Source: Urinicoccus massiliensis (lineage in GTDB: Bacteria; Bacillota; Clostridia; Tissierellales; Peptoniphilaceae). From it: DNA of 64,000 bases. Shown in pieces: positions 35,586 to 44,034 of this stretch. The stretch lies in NCBI RefSeq assembly GCF_900120405.1, contig NZ_LT635493.1, positions 347,037 through 411,036 of the forward strand, read 5' to 3'. A program made the position numbers and the translations under genes. Below the pieces are notes generated by a model. It had not been told where the DNA came from, ran no database searches, and saw nothing but the letters and a program-made list of their open reading frames with translations. The stretch's first letter is position 1. Each line of letters starts with the position of its first letter.

Positions 35586-36355
35586 TGTCCTTTATATGGA
35601 TATGTGTTTTGAACTAATGCTAAAATAGCTTTCTTAATTTGTTTAAATTTTTCTTCTTGATTTTCCAGTACGATCTCATCAACGAGAACTCTAAAGGGTT
35701 CCATCAAATCACTGGCTAAGTTAAAGTTATTCAATTGGCTATGGTGCATTAACCCTAATTCTGTCCGGCAACCATTTAAAACAATTTCTCTTGCAAAGAT
35801 GCTCAGTAGCAGGCTATAGCCATAATTTAAACCTGCATTGATATCTGTCTCTTCTTGTCTAGAAAAAGGTAGGCCAAAGAGTGTATTAAAATAAAGTCTG
35901 GCTGCATGGGCCTCCCTATTTGTAGGATCATTTCTTTCTATTTGGCAAGAGAATTCTTCAATCCTCTTGCCTTGGTCATCTTTTTCTCTTTTAAAAAGTA
36001 GTCTTGACTGGTTTATCAATTTTTGCCTCAACACTTCCATCCAGACCTCTTCCTTTTTTTCTTGGGCCCAGTCGATTTGTTTCTTGAATTCTAAACTATT
36101 ATTGTAGCGCCCATAGAAGGGCATAAGGTTTGCTAGTGGTAGGGCTTTGTCATCGCAAAAAACAAGGTTTATTTTCTCATCTACGAGTCGCTTAATTAGC
36201 ATACTTGTAATGGAAATATTTGTTGTTTCTAAAATAATGGAGTCTATCTCGGATAGATGAATCATTTCTGTTTGAATCCCTGTCTGAAAAACTAGATGGT
36301 TGTTTTTATAGCTTAGTTTTGAGTGTGTATTTACGACTACTGTTCTCCATCCCAT
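35570..36355 (-). CDS. cas1: Cas1, C-terminally truncated by fusion to a CRISPR repeat
   Basis: 261 residues. It begins MGWRTVVVNTHSKLSYKNN, nearly the start of type II-A Cas1, and keeps the NREAHAARLYFNTLFG, LMHHSQ and DLMEPFRVLVD segments holding the metal-binding Glu, His and Glu. Family members are about 290 residues. Here the native sequence stops at YKGH and the last codons, LNST then TAA, are read from a partial CRISPR repeat. About 30 C-terminal residues are therefore lost, and no cas2 or csn2 follows. Starts 3 nt after the cas9 stop. Integration is probably abolished because Cas2 is absent, unless it is supplied elsewhere. Confidence 0.93.
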   Translation of the reverse strand: MGWRTVVVNTHSKLSYKNNHLVFQTGIQTEMIHLSEIDSIILETTNISITSMLIKRLVDEKINLVFCDDKALPLANLMPFYGRYNNSLEFKKQIDWAQEKKEEVWMEVLRQKLINQSRLLFKREKDDQGKRIEEFSCQIERNDPTNREAHAARLYFNTLFGLPFSRQEETDINAGLNYGYSLLLSIFAREIVLNGCRTELGLMHHSQLNNFNLASDLMEPFRVLVDEIVLENQEEKFKQIKKAILALVQNTYPYKGHLNST

Positions 36356-36358
36356 TTT

Positions 36359-39300
36359 TTACTCCAATCGTAGTCTTGTTTCGTATAGTCCTGTTGGAGA
36401 TTGGAAAATAACCTCACTTCCCCATAAGCAATTGGTAGATCTATATCTTTTCCTGGATATTTTTTCACCCAAAAATGTTATATCTGCTGCGGGACCACAT
36501 TTTGTTATTGCTAATAAGTTTATAAAGGATTCGACTAATTCTTTTTCTTCTACATCTGGTCCCTTTCCATGGTATAGGTCCTTAATTTTTTCAATACTAT
36601 TTTCTAGCTCTAAATATTTATTTGCAAATTCGACTATATAGTTTAAAAGCTCATCAAAGTACGCCTTATGTTCTACTATAAATTTATGACTTGTTTCATC
36701 TTCATTGTAATGCTTTAAATGATAAACAAATTCGAGTAAATTTTGCGGAAGATACATTTGATTTCCCTTTTGAAGTTCTCCTTTAGAATCATTTTCTTTG
36801 GATGCTCCTACAATCATTCGCCTAGATCCATTTTCTAGTTCAAAAAGGGTATAGTTTTTAAAGCTATTTATAATGCTAGCCTTATTAAATCCTATTTTTC
36901 CTAAATACTCAGTTGTTTGTCCCTCAAAATCTTTTTTATCCTTGATAGAAATACCCACAATTGCTTTTTTTGTTTTTCCATTTTCCAGGTAATTTATAGC
37001 AATATAATAGGCCATTTTTTCCTCAATATAGCCCCCGTATATATTCGGATCTAAATTATTCTTAATGGGAATTCTCTTTTCTGTCTTCTTGCTTGGTCGT
37101 GAATTAATTGTTTCTTTAAATAATCTCCCCTTACCTTCTTCAGCTTTTTTTATAATATTTATTTGCTTAGAAGAAAGAACCTTTCGGATGGTATTTAAGT
37201 CTTTATCTTTTTCCCAAGCTATTTCTCCATCTGGATTTGCCAGGAGGTCTTGAGAAAATCTCTCTATAATATTGGACATCTTGTATTTAGCTTGTGTTGC
37301 CTTATCCCCCTCTATCTTCCTATGGTAGGAATATTTACCATAGATCAAGTCCTTAGCCATGTATGGATAGAGCTCCAGTAGTTTCAAGGCAATAACTCCA
37401 TTTAAATAGGCATCATGGGCATGATGATAGTCGTTCACTTCTCTGACTTTATAGAAGTCAAATTTTTTACGGAATTGGCTGGTTAAAGCTGATTTTAATA
37501 GGACAATATTTATTTCACCAACTTCTTTCTTTTCATTTAAGTGGTGACTTAAAAGATTGGCGACATGTTTTGTAATCTGTCTCGTTTCAACTAACTGGCG
37601 ATTTATAAATTGTTGACGATCTCGATCTGTCAATTTTCCCTTGGTTAGATTATTAAATTTTCGTTGAGACATTAATCCTGCCCTTAATAATTGTTTCCAG
37701 AAGCCCTTTTGTTGCCTTACAATATCCGGACTAGGCACGTTGTCTAATTTCCCTCTGTTTACCGTTGATGAGGTTAGTACCAGGTTGTCAAAAGAATTAT
37801 CTGTTATAAAGCTTCTGGGTATAATGTGGTCTATATCGTAGGTTTGTAATTGTCCAATATCTAAATCTTTTCCGGTATAGATATCTTTTCCATTTTGTAG
37901 GCAATAAAGGTAGTATTTGGGACTTTTTAACATTTCTTCATCCAAGGCTTGCTTTTCCACATGAACACTATCCAGATTTTCCAATCCTTCTTGAATTTTC
38001 TTAAGTCTTGCTTTTGATTTGTTCTTTCCCTCTTGAGTTGTTTGATTTTCTCTAGCCATCTCTATCACAATGTTTTTCGGCCTATCCTTCATTTTTCGGA
38101 TAATTTCATCAACAATCCGGATGCTTTGATAGATTCCTTTTTTTATTGCAGGACTTCCAGGTAAATCTTTTACGATTTCTTTGATGTCATTGACTTGGTT
38201 AATATCTTGGGCTTTTCTTATTTTCTCCTTAAAAGACAAAGTATCATCATTGATTAGTTGCATAAAATTTCGATTCATGTTTTTAGGGCAACCATTATCT
38301 TCAATCAGGTAATCTAAAATCGTTTTGTTGCTTTGCTCATCTCTGATGCCGTTAATTAATTTTTCTGATAATTGTCCCCAACCTGTATAGTGCTTTTTAG
38401 ATAATTGATTGATGGCCTTTTCGGATAATTTATCTTTAAATTTCATCAGCTGTCTTTTCCGCATTTTTCTATCTTCAAAAATGGTTAGAATTTTTATTAT
38501 CTCCTCTAAGATTTCATCCTCATCTTTTTCTAACAATTTTTTCATATCTGGAATTTTAGATAAATCAATATAGGTGCTATAGTTTGAATTAAAACTATCC
38601 TCTATCCCCTTGATTTCAGGCGCAATTATTTGTTCTTTATTTTCTATATATTTAACAAGTTGGTTTTTAGTTACTTTGGATTTGTTTTTAAATAGATCAT
38701 TAAAAATAGCTATCTTTTCCCTGCTAGAGAAGTTTTGTAAAATTCCTCGTTCATCTATATAGCTGATTTTCGTCAATTCATTGAAAATAGTGAATTTTTG
38801 ATAGATTAAAGACCTCTTAGGTAGGACTGGTTCGTCGGGTAAATAAGTATCTCGACTGGTTAGGTTTTCAATAAATAACTCTGCAGATTTATCTATATCT
38901 ACAATCTTATCAAAGTTCCATGGTTTTATTTTTTCCTCCGAATTTGATCGCTCCAACCAAGCAAATCGACTTTCTCCTTTTGCTAATGGTCCAACATAGT
39001 AAGGAATCCTAAAGGTCAATAAGGATATTATCTTATCCCTATTTTCTTTTAAAAAGGAATAATGTTTTTCTTGCTGGTCTAAAACGGCTGTTAATTCTTG
39101 AAGATGAATTTGATAAGGAATCACTCCGTTATAAAAAGATCTTTGCTTTCTTAGAAAATTTTCATTTTCTATGGCTTCTAAAAAATATTCTCCATTTTCT
39201 TCACCTTTAAGTTGTGCCTTTACAAATTTATAAAAATCTTCTTGACTTGTTTTCCCATCTATATATCCCGCATATCCATTTTTAGTGGCATCTTTAAAGG

Positions 39301-40366
39301 TTTCTCCATATTTTTCTGGTAGATACGCTTTAATATAGTCTTTGTATTTTTTAAGGTCTTCTCTGTGTTGGTTGTATAGTTCAACCATTTGTGCAGATAA
39401 GGGTGCTTTTGTTTCTTTCCCATCTGTCTTTAGAATTTTAGATAATTCAATGGCATTATAAACATTTTTCGCCTGAAGAAAAACATCTCTATAGCCTTCA
39501 TCTATATTCGATAAAAGTTCTTCTAGATTTTCATCGTAGTCTTCTTCTTTTAAGTCAAGCTTAATATCATCTTCTAAATTAAATATTTTTTGAAAGTTTG
39601 CCTTGTTGCCAACAATTAGGGTTAAAAATATTCCGAACAAGCTTTGCCTCTTAACTCCCTGAAATAGAGCTATTGCTTGATCTAGCTTCTTGCTTCTAGA
39701 AATGTCTTGCTTGAATATATTTTCTATCTGTGTGAGGAGTTCATCATTGTAAATAATTTCTAAATTTTCATCTTCTAAGGCGCACACTTCATTATAACTA
39801 TCGATAAATTCTTGAAAGCTTTCGCTGATAGATATCCCATCCATTTTTAAATCGCCCTCAATTAAAAAATGTCCCCGATACTTTATCATATGAGCTAAAG
39901 CCAAATAAATCAACCTCAAGTCAGCTTTTTGGTTGCTATCAGCTAAATCTTTTCTTAAATGGTATATCGTTGGATATTTATCATAGTAATTTTTATCTTC
40001 CTTTTCATTAGAAAAAATAGGATACTTACTATATTCCTTATCTTCTTCTACTAAAAAGCTTTCATCCAGTCTATGAAAAAAATTTGAATCCACTTCTCCC
40101 ATGGACTTGTCAAAAATTTTTTGTAACTCTCGAATTCTAAAGCGCCGTCTTTCATAACGACGTCTAGCAATTCTTTTCACTCTTGTGTCTTGAGCAGTAT
40201 CTCCCTGTTCAAATAAAAAGCTTCCCCAAAGATTTTTCTTAACTTCCTTTTTATCCGTATTTCCACTAATCTTGATTTTCTTGCGTACCAGAGTTAAATC
40301 ATCTTTTATTACAGCCCATCCTACTGAGTTTGTTCCAATATCTAAACCAATTGTATAATTCTTCAT
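36359..40366 (-). CDS. cas9: Cas9 endonuclease, type II-A
   Basis: 1,335 residues, full length and close in layout to the Streptococcus pyogenes enzyme. RuvC-I YTIGLDIGTNSVGW with catalytic Asp9. Arg-rich bridge helix RVKRIARRRYERRRFR near 60-75. RuvC-II IVIEMARENQT near 770. HNH domain DIDHIIPRSFITDNS near 845, with the catalytic His. RuvC-III HHAHDAYLNG near 980. The C-terminal PAM-interacting region has SRKRYRST with Arg1305 and Arg1307 aligned to R1333 and R1335 of SpyCas9, so an NGG PAM is predicted. GAGGAGG precedes ATG 40366. The gene has lower GC than its flanks, consistent with horizontal transfer. No inactivating change was noticed. Confidence 0.97.
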   Translation of the reverse strand: MKNYTIGLDIGTNSVGWAVIKDDLTLVRKKIKISGNTDKKEVKKNLWGSFLFEQGDTAQDTRVKRIARRRYERRRFRIRELQKIFDKSMGEVDSNFFHRLDESFLVEEDKEYSKYPIFSNEKEDKNYYDKYPTIYHLRKDLADSNQKADLRLIYLALAHMIKYRGHFLIEGDLKMDGISISESFQEFIDSYNEVCALEDENLEIIYNDELLTQIENIFKQDISRSKKLDQAIALFQGVKRQSLFGIFLTLIVGNKANFQKIFNLEDDIKLDLKEEDYDENLEELLSNIDEGYRDVFLQAKNVYNAIELSKILKTDGKETKAPLSAQMVELYNQHREDLKKYKDYIKAYLPEKYGETFKDATKNGYAGYIDGKTSQEDFYKFVKAQLKGEENGEYFLEAIENENFLRKQRSFYNGVIPYQIHLQELTAVLDQQEKHYSFLKENRDKIISLLTFRIPYYVGPLAKGESRFAWLERSNSEEKIKPWNFDKIVDIDKSAELFIENLTSRDTYLPDEPVLPKRSLIYQKFTIFNELTKISYIDERGILQNFSSREKIAIFNDLFKNKSKVTKNQLVKYIENKEQIIAPEIKGIEDSFNSNYSTYIDLSKIPDMKKLLEKDEDEILEEIIKILTIFEDRKMRKRQLMKFKDKLSEKAINQLSKKHYTGWGQLSEKLINGIRDEQSNKTILDYLIEDNGCPKNMNRNFMQLINDDTLSFKEKIRKAQDINQVNDIKEIVKDLPGSPAIKKGIYQSIRIVDEIIRKMKDRPKNIVIEMARENQTTQEGKNKSKARLKKIQEGLENLDSVHVEKQALDEEMLKSPKYYLYCLQNGKDIYTGKDLDIGQLQTYDIDHIIPRSFITDNSFDNLVLTSSTVNRGKLDNVPSPDIVRQQKGFWKQLLRAGLMSQRKFNNLTKGKLTDRDRQQFINRQLVETRQITKHVANLLSHHLNEKKEVGEINIVLLKSALTSQFRKKFDFYKVREVNDYHHAHDAYLNGVIALKLLELYPYMAKDLIYGKYSYHRKIEGDKATQAKYKMSNIIERFSQDLLANPDGEIAWEKDKDLNTIRKVLSSKQINIIKKAEEGKGRLFKETINSRPSKKTEKRIPIKNNLDPNIYGGYIEEKMAYYIAINYLENGKTKKAIVGISIKDKKDFEGQTTEYLGKIGFNKASIINSFKNYTLFELENGSRRMIVGASKENDSKGELQKGNQMYLPQNLLEFVYHLKHYNEDETSHKFIVEHKAYFDELLNYIVEFANKYLELENSIEKIKDLYHGKGPDVEEKELVESFINLLAITKCGPAADITFLGEKISRKRYRSTNCLWGSEVIFQSPTGLYETRLRLE

Positions 40367-40389
40367 ACTTCCTCCTCATAAACTTTAAT

Positions 40390-40417
40390 TTGACATATTT
40401 TTAAATAGTGGTATACT
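40390..40417 (+). promoter_or_regulatory. Promoter of tracrRNA
   Basis: Perfect TTGACA, 16-nt spacer, TATACT, immediately upstream of the anti-repeat. Confidence 0.8.
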
Positions 40418-40423
40418 ATAGGT

Positions 40424-40507
40424 GTACTATTCAAAACAATATAGCGAGTTAAAATAAGGCTTAGTCCGTATCCAACTTACTAGTAGCGCTGTCTCGGCGC
40501 TTTTTTT
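40424..40507 (+). ncRNA. tracrRNA
   Basis: The anti-repeat (GTACTATTCAAAACAATATAG, 40424 onward) pairs with the CRISPR repeat. It is followed by GAGTTAAAATAAGGC, the nexus-like TTAGTCCGTATCC and a final AGCGC/GCGCT hairpin with seven T. The order and sequence closely follow the S. pyogenes tracrRNA. It is divergent from cas9, as usual for type II-A. Duplex processing would be by housekeeping RNase III. Confidence 0.93.
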
Positions 40508-40528
40508 ATGCCCTTTTTTTACTCCCTC

Positions 40529-40954
40529 TTACCTTTTGAAAAACTTCTCATTGGCCAAGGCCTCCAGGGTAAATTTTTTTACCTCCCCCTCCTTAAATGC
40601 AATGGATACTTCCTTGCCCCCGTGAATTTCTCGAATTTTTCCAGGGCCGTATTTTTTATGTATCCATACATCGCCGACCCTTACTGGGGCTTTCAAGGGG
40701 GTCTCCTGGCCGGTCTTGGCCTTTACAGCTGCTGGAGATGGATCTTTCGGGGCCTGGTAAAAGAGGTCTTCTTGCTCTTCTGATTTTTCCAAGTAGGCGT
40801 CGCAAAATCTGGAACTATAACAAGACCTGTGCAGGGCATTGCAATACCTGGCCTTATTGTCCCTATGCCGGCACCTGGTCACATGTCTTCTTTCGTCATC
40901 CTCTCTTTTATGTAGGGCTTCCAGGTGATAGGGGGTACCACTGATATTCCTCAT
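40529..40954 (-). CDS. Small protein with Cys/His cluster and Tudor-like C-terminus
   Basis: 141 residues from MRNISGTPYH; GGAGG lies 5 nt before ATG 40954, so a start four codons earlier is rejected. Residues ~25-55 have a Cys/His-rich, potentially metal-binding segment (HVTRCRHRDNKARYC...RSCYSSRFC). Residues ~90-135 (VRVGDVWIHKKYGPGKIREI...VSIAFKEGEVKKFTLEAL) resemble the Tudor-like domain at the C-terminus of UvrD/PcrA helicases. It lies beside tracrRNA but on its own transcript. Function unknown; a nucleic-acid or polymerase-associated role is only a guess. Confidence 0.65.
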   Translation of the reverse strand: MRNISGTPYHLEALHKREDDERRHVTRCRHRDNKARYCNALHRSCYSSRFCDAYLEKSEEQEDLFYQAPKDPSPAAVKAKTGQETPLKAPVRVGDVWIHKKYGPGKIREIHGGKEVSIAFKEGEVKKFTLEALANEKFFKR

Positions 40955-41074
40955 ATTAACCTCCATGAAATTCTTTCATTTTTACCATTATACCCCTATT
41001 TCTATCTCTTTATCAATTTTTTTATGACCTAGCGGACCAGATTTAAGTCCCCTTCCCATGGGCCATGGCTATAG

Positions 41075-41102
41075 AAAAAGACCACCTCCAGGGTGGTCTT
41101 TT
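41075..41102 (-). terminator. Terminator of the feo operon
   Basis: AAAAGACCACC/GGTGGTCTTTT stem 16 nt after the stop of the Cys-rich gene. Confidence 0.85.
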
Positions 41103-41117
41103 CTACTTTTTATGCTT

Positions 41118-41252
41118 TTAGTTTTTTTCATGTTTATGGTCACAGTGGCAAGCACCGGGGCAACAAGAGCAGCCGCCCTTGGTTTTTTTCACGTGTTTAA
41201 TAGCAAAATAACAGGCCACTAGGATCACAATTCCTATAATAATTGTTCCCAT
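41118..41252 (-). CDS. FeoB-associated Cys-rich membrane protein
   Basis: 44 residues, MGTIIIGIVILVACYFAIKH then a Lys-rich stretch and CSCCPGACHCDH. One transmembrane helix and a cysteine/histidine tail are the hallmarks of the small Cys-rich proteins encoded after feoB in Firmicutes. It starts 19 nt downstream of the feoB stop. Presumed to assist or regulate ferrous iron uptake; the mechanism is not known. Too short for usual ORF calling. Confidence 0.85.
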   Translation of the reverse strand: MGTIIIGIVILVACYFAIKHVKKTKGGCSCCPGACHCDHKHEKN

Positions 41253-41270
41253 AACATATCCTTTCTAGAC

Positions 41271-43427
41271 TTAACGGTTTTCTCCAGCTGCCTTCATGGC
41301 TGTCTTGGCCAGTCTATCTTTTGGATCGGGTCTAAAGAGCAGGTAAACCATCAGGACTAAGCATGCAAAGGCAATGTAAGTCCAAAGGGTCATGGCTTCT
41401 CCCAAGACAAGAACGCGACCAAATTGATAAATCATCAAGGCAATGACATAGGAGAAAAGAATTTGATAACCAATGGCTGTCCAGGTCCACTTGGCGGAAT
41501 TCATTTCATTCCGGATGGCGCCCACTGATGCGAAGCATGGAACAGTCAATTGGTTAAATACGGTAAAGCTCAAGGCGCTAACAGATGTAAAGGAGGATGC
41601 TGCAAAGGCAATAACCCCTGAATCTGATGAGTCCAAGCCGGCTCCAAGTCCTGCAACAACTCCATAGGTTCCTACAACGGCTTCCTTGGCTACAAGGCCT
41701 GTAAAGGTAGCTACAACGGCCTTCCAGTCTCCAAAGCCCAGGGGAGCAAACAAGGGGGCAAAGAAGCCACCAATGGCTGATAGGATGGAATCTGTAGAAG
41801 CATCTTCAAAGGTGTGGAATTCACCCTTGACGCTGATGTTACTTAAGAGCCAAATAGCGATGGTTGCTAAAAGAATAATGGTTCCGGCCTTGACAACAAA
41901 GGCCTTGCAACGGTCATAGGTGGACCGTAAGACGTTTCTTGGGTTGGGGAAGTGGTATTCCGGCAACTCCATAACAAAGGGAGCTGGATCCCCTTGGAAA
42001 AGTTTGGTTTTCTTAAGGATAATCCCTGAAATAACCACAGCGGCAATCCCAATAAAGTAGGTCAAGGGGGCGAACCACCACTTGTCAATGAAAATTGCTG
42101 CAGAGAAGAGAGAAATAATGGCCAACTTAGCCCCACAGGGTAAGAAGGAAGCTGTAATAATAGTCATCCGACGGTCATTGTCATTTTCAATAGTTCTGGT
42201 GGCCATGATTCCAGGAACGGCACAACCGGTCCCAATTAGAATCGGGATAAAACTCTTGCCAGACAGGCCGAATTTACGGAAGATCCGGTCCAAGATAAAG
42301 GCAATCCGGCTCATATAACCAATGTCTTCCAAGATGGCCAAAAGTAAGAACATACAAGCAATAACAGGTAGGAAGCCTAAAACAGCCCCAACACCACCGA
42401 TGATTCCGTCTACCACTAAGGAGTGCATCCAGTCAGCCACGCCGGCATTGGTAAGCAGTTGGTCAATCCCGCCTTGGGTCCATTCAGCCACTACGGTGTC
42501 GTTGACCCAGTCCGTAATGGGTTGGCCTACCCAGATAATGGAAATATAGTAGACACCCACCATAATCAAGGCGAAAATCGGCAGGGCCAGCCAACGGTTA
42601 GTGACAATCCGGTCAATCTTATCCGTTGTGGTTTCTCCCGTTCTTCCCTTGCGAACATTTCTCTTGGTCACATCTGTAACCAATTGGTAGCGGGCATCGG
42701 TCATGATGCCTTCCCCATCATCATCATGGTCTTCTTCAAACTTGGATATAAGAGCTTCCAGACGACTTTTTTGGTCTTGGTTTAAGTTATATTTTTCTAA
42801 AACTTTTTCGTCCCTTTCAAGAAGCTTGATGGCCAAAAAGCGTCTGGCCTTTTCTTCTTTTAAGCCTGGAACAATTTCTTCAATTCCGGCCAAGACATCT
42901 TCAATATCCTTGGGATATTTTTCTTCCGCTTGGACCTTTTTAGTCAAGGCCACCTTTTTGGCCACATGGATCAATTCATCCACACCTTGGTTTTTCAGGG
43001 CAGAAATTTCCACCACTTGGCAACCCAAGTCCTTAGAAAGCCCCCCTGTATCAATCTTGTCCCCATTCTTCCGGACGACGTCCATCATGTTTAGGGCCAA
43101 GACAAAGGGAATGCCCAATTCAGACAACTGGGTGCTTAAATAAAGATTTCTTTCAATATTCGCTGCATCGACAATGTCGATAATGACATCTGGAACTTCG
43201 TTAATTAAATAGTCCCGACTGACAACTTCTTCTAAAGTGTAGGGTGAAAGGGAATAAATTCCCGGCAAGTCCGTAATACTAACTTCCTTGTCCTTTTTAT
43301 AGACCCCTTCCTTCTTTTCAACTGTGACTCCTGGCCAGTTCCCTACATATTGGTTGGAGCCTGTAAGTAAATTAAATAAGGTGGATTTCCCACTATTTGG
43401 ATTCCCGGCAAGTGCTATGCGAATCAT
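41271..43427 (-). CDS. feoB: Ferrous iron transporter FeoB
   Basis: 718 residues. The N-terminal G-domain has GNPNSGKSTLFN (G1, residues 8-19), DLPGIYSL (G3) and NMMD (G4). A helical spacer follows, and from about residue 275 the membrane domain has two Gate regions (PVIACMFLLLAILEDIGYMSR, GTGCAVPGIMATRTI) including the conserved GCAVPG. GTP-dependent Fe2+ uptake. It lies after two feoA genes and before the Cys-rich partner, a complete feoA-feoA-feoB-feo-associated operon. Confidence 0.96.
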   Translation of the reverse strand: MIRIALAGNPNSGKSTLFNLLTGSNQYVGNWPGVTVEKKEGVYKKDKEVSITDLPGIYSLSPYTLEEVVSRDYLINEVPDVIIDIVDAANIERNLYLSTQLSELGIPFVLALNMMDVVRKNGDKIDTGGLSKDLGCQVVEISALKNQGVDELIHVAKKVALTKKVQAEEKYPKDIEDVLAGIEEIVPGLKEEKARRFLAIKLLERDEKVLEKYNLNQDQKSRLEALISKFEEDHDDDGEGIMTDARYQLVTDVTKRNVRKGRTGETTTDKIDRIVTNRWLALPIFALIMVGVYYISIIWVGQPITDWVNDTVVAEWTQGGIDQLLTNAGVADWMHSLVVDGIIGGVGAVLGFLPVIACMFLLLAILEDIGYMSRIAFILDRIFRKFGLSGKSFIPILIGTGCAVPGIMATRTIENDNDRRMTIITASFLPCGAKLAIISLFSAAIFIDKWWFAPLTYFIGIAAVVISGIILKKTKLFQGDPAPFVMELPEYHFPNPRNVLRSTYDRCKAFVVKAGTIILLATIAIWLLSNISVKGEFHTFEDASTDSILSAIGGFFAPLFAPLGFGDWKAVVATFTGLVAKEAVVGTYGVVAGLGAGLDSSDSGVIAFAASSFTSVSALSFTVFNQLTVPCFASVGAIRNEMNSAKWTWTAIGYQILFSYVIALMIYQFGRVLVLGEAMTLWTYIAFACLVLMVYLLFRPDPKDRLAKTAMKAAGENR

Positions 43428-43440
43428 CTTATCCTCCTAG

Positions 43441-43698
43441 TTAATTATCTTCGATTTCTGAGGCATCAATAGGCTCAATTTGGACCATTTCAGCATCTTG
43501 TTTTCTCAAACTCAATTGGTATCCCCTCAGGTGTATTTGTACCGGATCCCCCAAAGGAGCCACCTTCACTACAGTGAAGCCTGCATTTTTTGTCAAACCC
43601 ATATCCATGATACGCCGTTTAACAGCTCCCTGACCGGAGATTCTCTTTACACGATAAGACTCGCCAATTTTAGCATCTCTTAAGGTCAAAACTTCCAT
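43441..43698 (-). CDS. feoA: FeoA family protein (second copy)
   Basis: 85 residues forming an SH3-like fold: MEVLTLRDAKIGESYRVKRI...RRIMDMGLTKNAGFTVVKVAPLGDPVQIHLRGYQLSLRKQDAEMVQI. The MGLT.G and LGDPVxIxLRGYxLSLRK motifs are classical for FeoA, the cytosolic partner thought to act on FeoB. It lies 13 nt before feoB and 6 nt after the other feoA. Confidence 0.93.
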   Translation of the reverse strand: MEVLTLRDAKIGESYRVKRISGQGAVKRRIMDMGLTKNAGFTVVKVAPLGDPVQIHLRGYQLSLRKQDAEMVQIEPIDASEIEDN

Positions 43699-43704
43699 CC
43701 TTAT

Positions 43705-43932
43705 CTACCCTCCTATAACTGTGACATCAATCCTTCTTGCAATGTCTTTTCCAATGGCCACACGGCTTCCCTTGATTTTCACAATGAGGTTTCCCATGGT
43801 TTCAGATACCACAGATAGGACAGCCCCTTCGATAAAACCAATATTTGCCAGAAATTTTTGCTGGTCATTATCCTTGATTCTCAAGCGTGCAATGGTGTAA
43901 TCAACGCCAAGCTCTGCCATTAATAAATTCAT
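43705..43932 (-). CDS. feoA: FeoA family protein (first copy)
   Basis: 75 residues from MNLLMAELGVDY, with GAGGGGGTG upstream; an in-frame start five codons earlier is less likely. Pattern GVDYTIARLRI...KFLANIGFIEGAVLSVVSETMGNLIVKIKGSRVAIGKDIARRIDV is FeoA-like but lacks the LRGY motif, so it is the more divergent of the pair. First gene of the feo operon. Confidence 0.88.
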   Translation of the reverse strand: MNLLMAELGVDYTIARLRIKDNDQQKFLANIGFIEGAVLSVVSETMGNLIVKIKGSRVAIGKDIARRIDVTVIGG

Positions 43933-43950
43933 TTTGCACCCCCTCATTGC

Positions 43951-43966
43951 TTACTAGAGCTAGTAA
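43951..43966. promoter_or_regulatory. Candidate metalloregulator operator upstream of feoA
   Basis: Inverted repeat TTACTAG-AG-CTAGTAA between promoter and first feoA. A repressor bound here would block transcription. Identity of the regulator (Fur or DtxR type) is not clear. Confidence 0.4.
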
Positions 43967-43970
43967 CCAT

Positions 43971-43980
43971 GTTCATGAAC
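43971..43980. promoter_or_regulatory. Second palindrome upstream of feoA
   Basis: Perfect palindrome GTTCATGAAC four bases from the previous inverted repeat, also downstream of the predicted start of transcription. Confidence 0.3.
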
Positions 43981-44005
43981 TAATAGCTACTATCAATACA
44001 TATAT

Positions 44006-44034
44006 ATATTAGCAAACTCTCATTTATTTATCAA
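44006..44034 (-). promoter_or_regulatory. Promoter of the feo operon
   Basis: TTGATA, 17-nt spacer, TAATAT on the minus strand, about 75 nt before the first feoA. Confidence 0.55.

Noticed and set aside
35165-35617. 150-codon plus-strand frame across the CRISPR array with a FKYYSKQHSSKT repeat
   Set aside because: It is a translation of CRISPR repeats and spacers; the periodicity is explained by the array and there is no ribosome site.
35568-36355. Possibility that cas2 or csn2 is present but short
   Set aside because: Array repeat sequence begins directly at the cas1 stop; no space remains on either strand.
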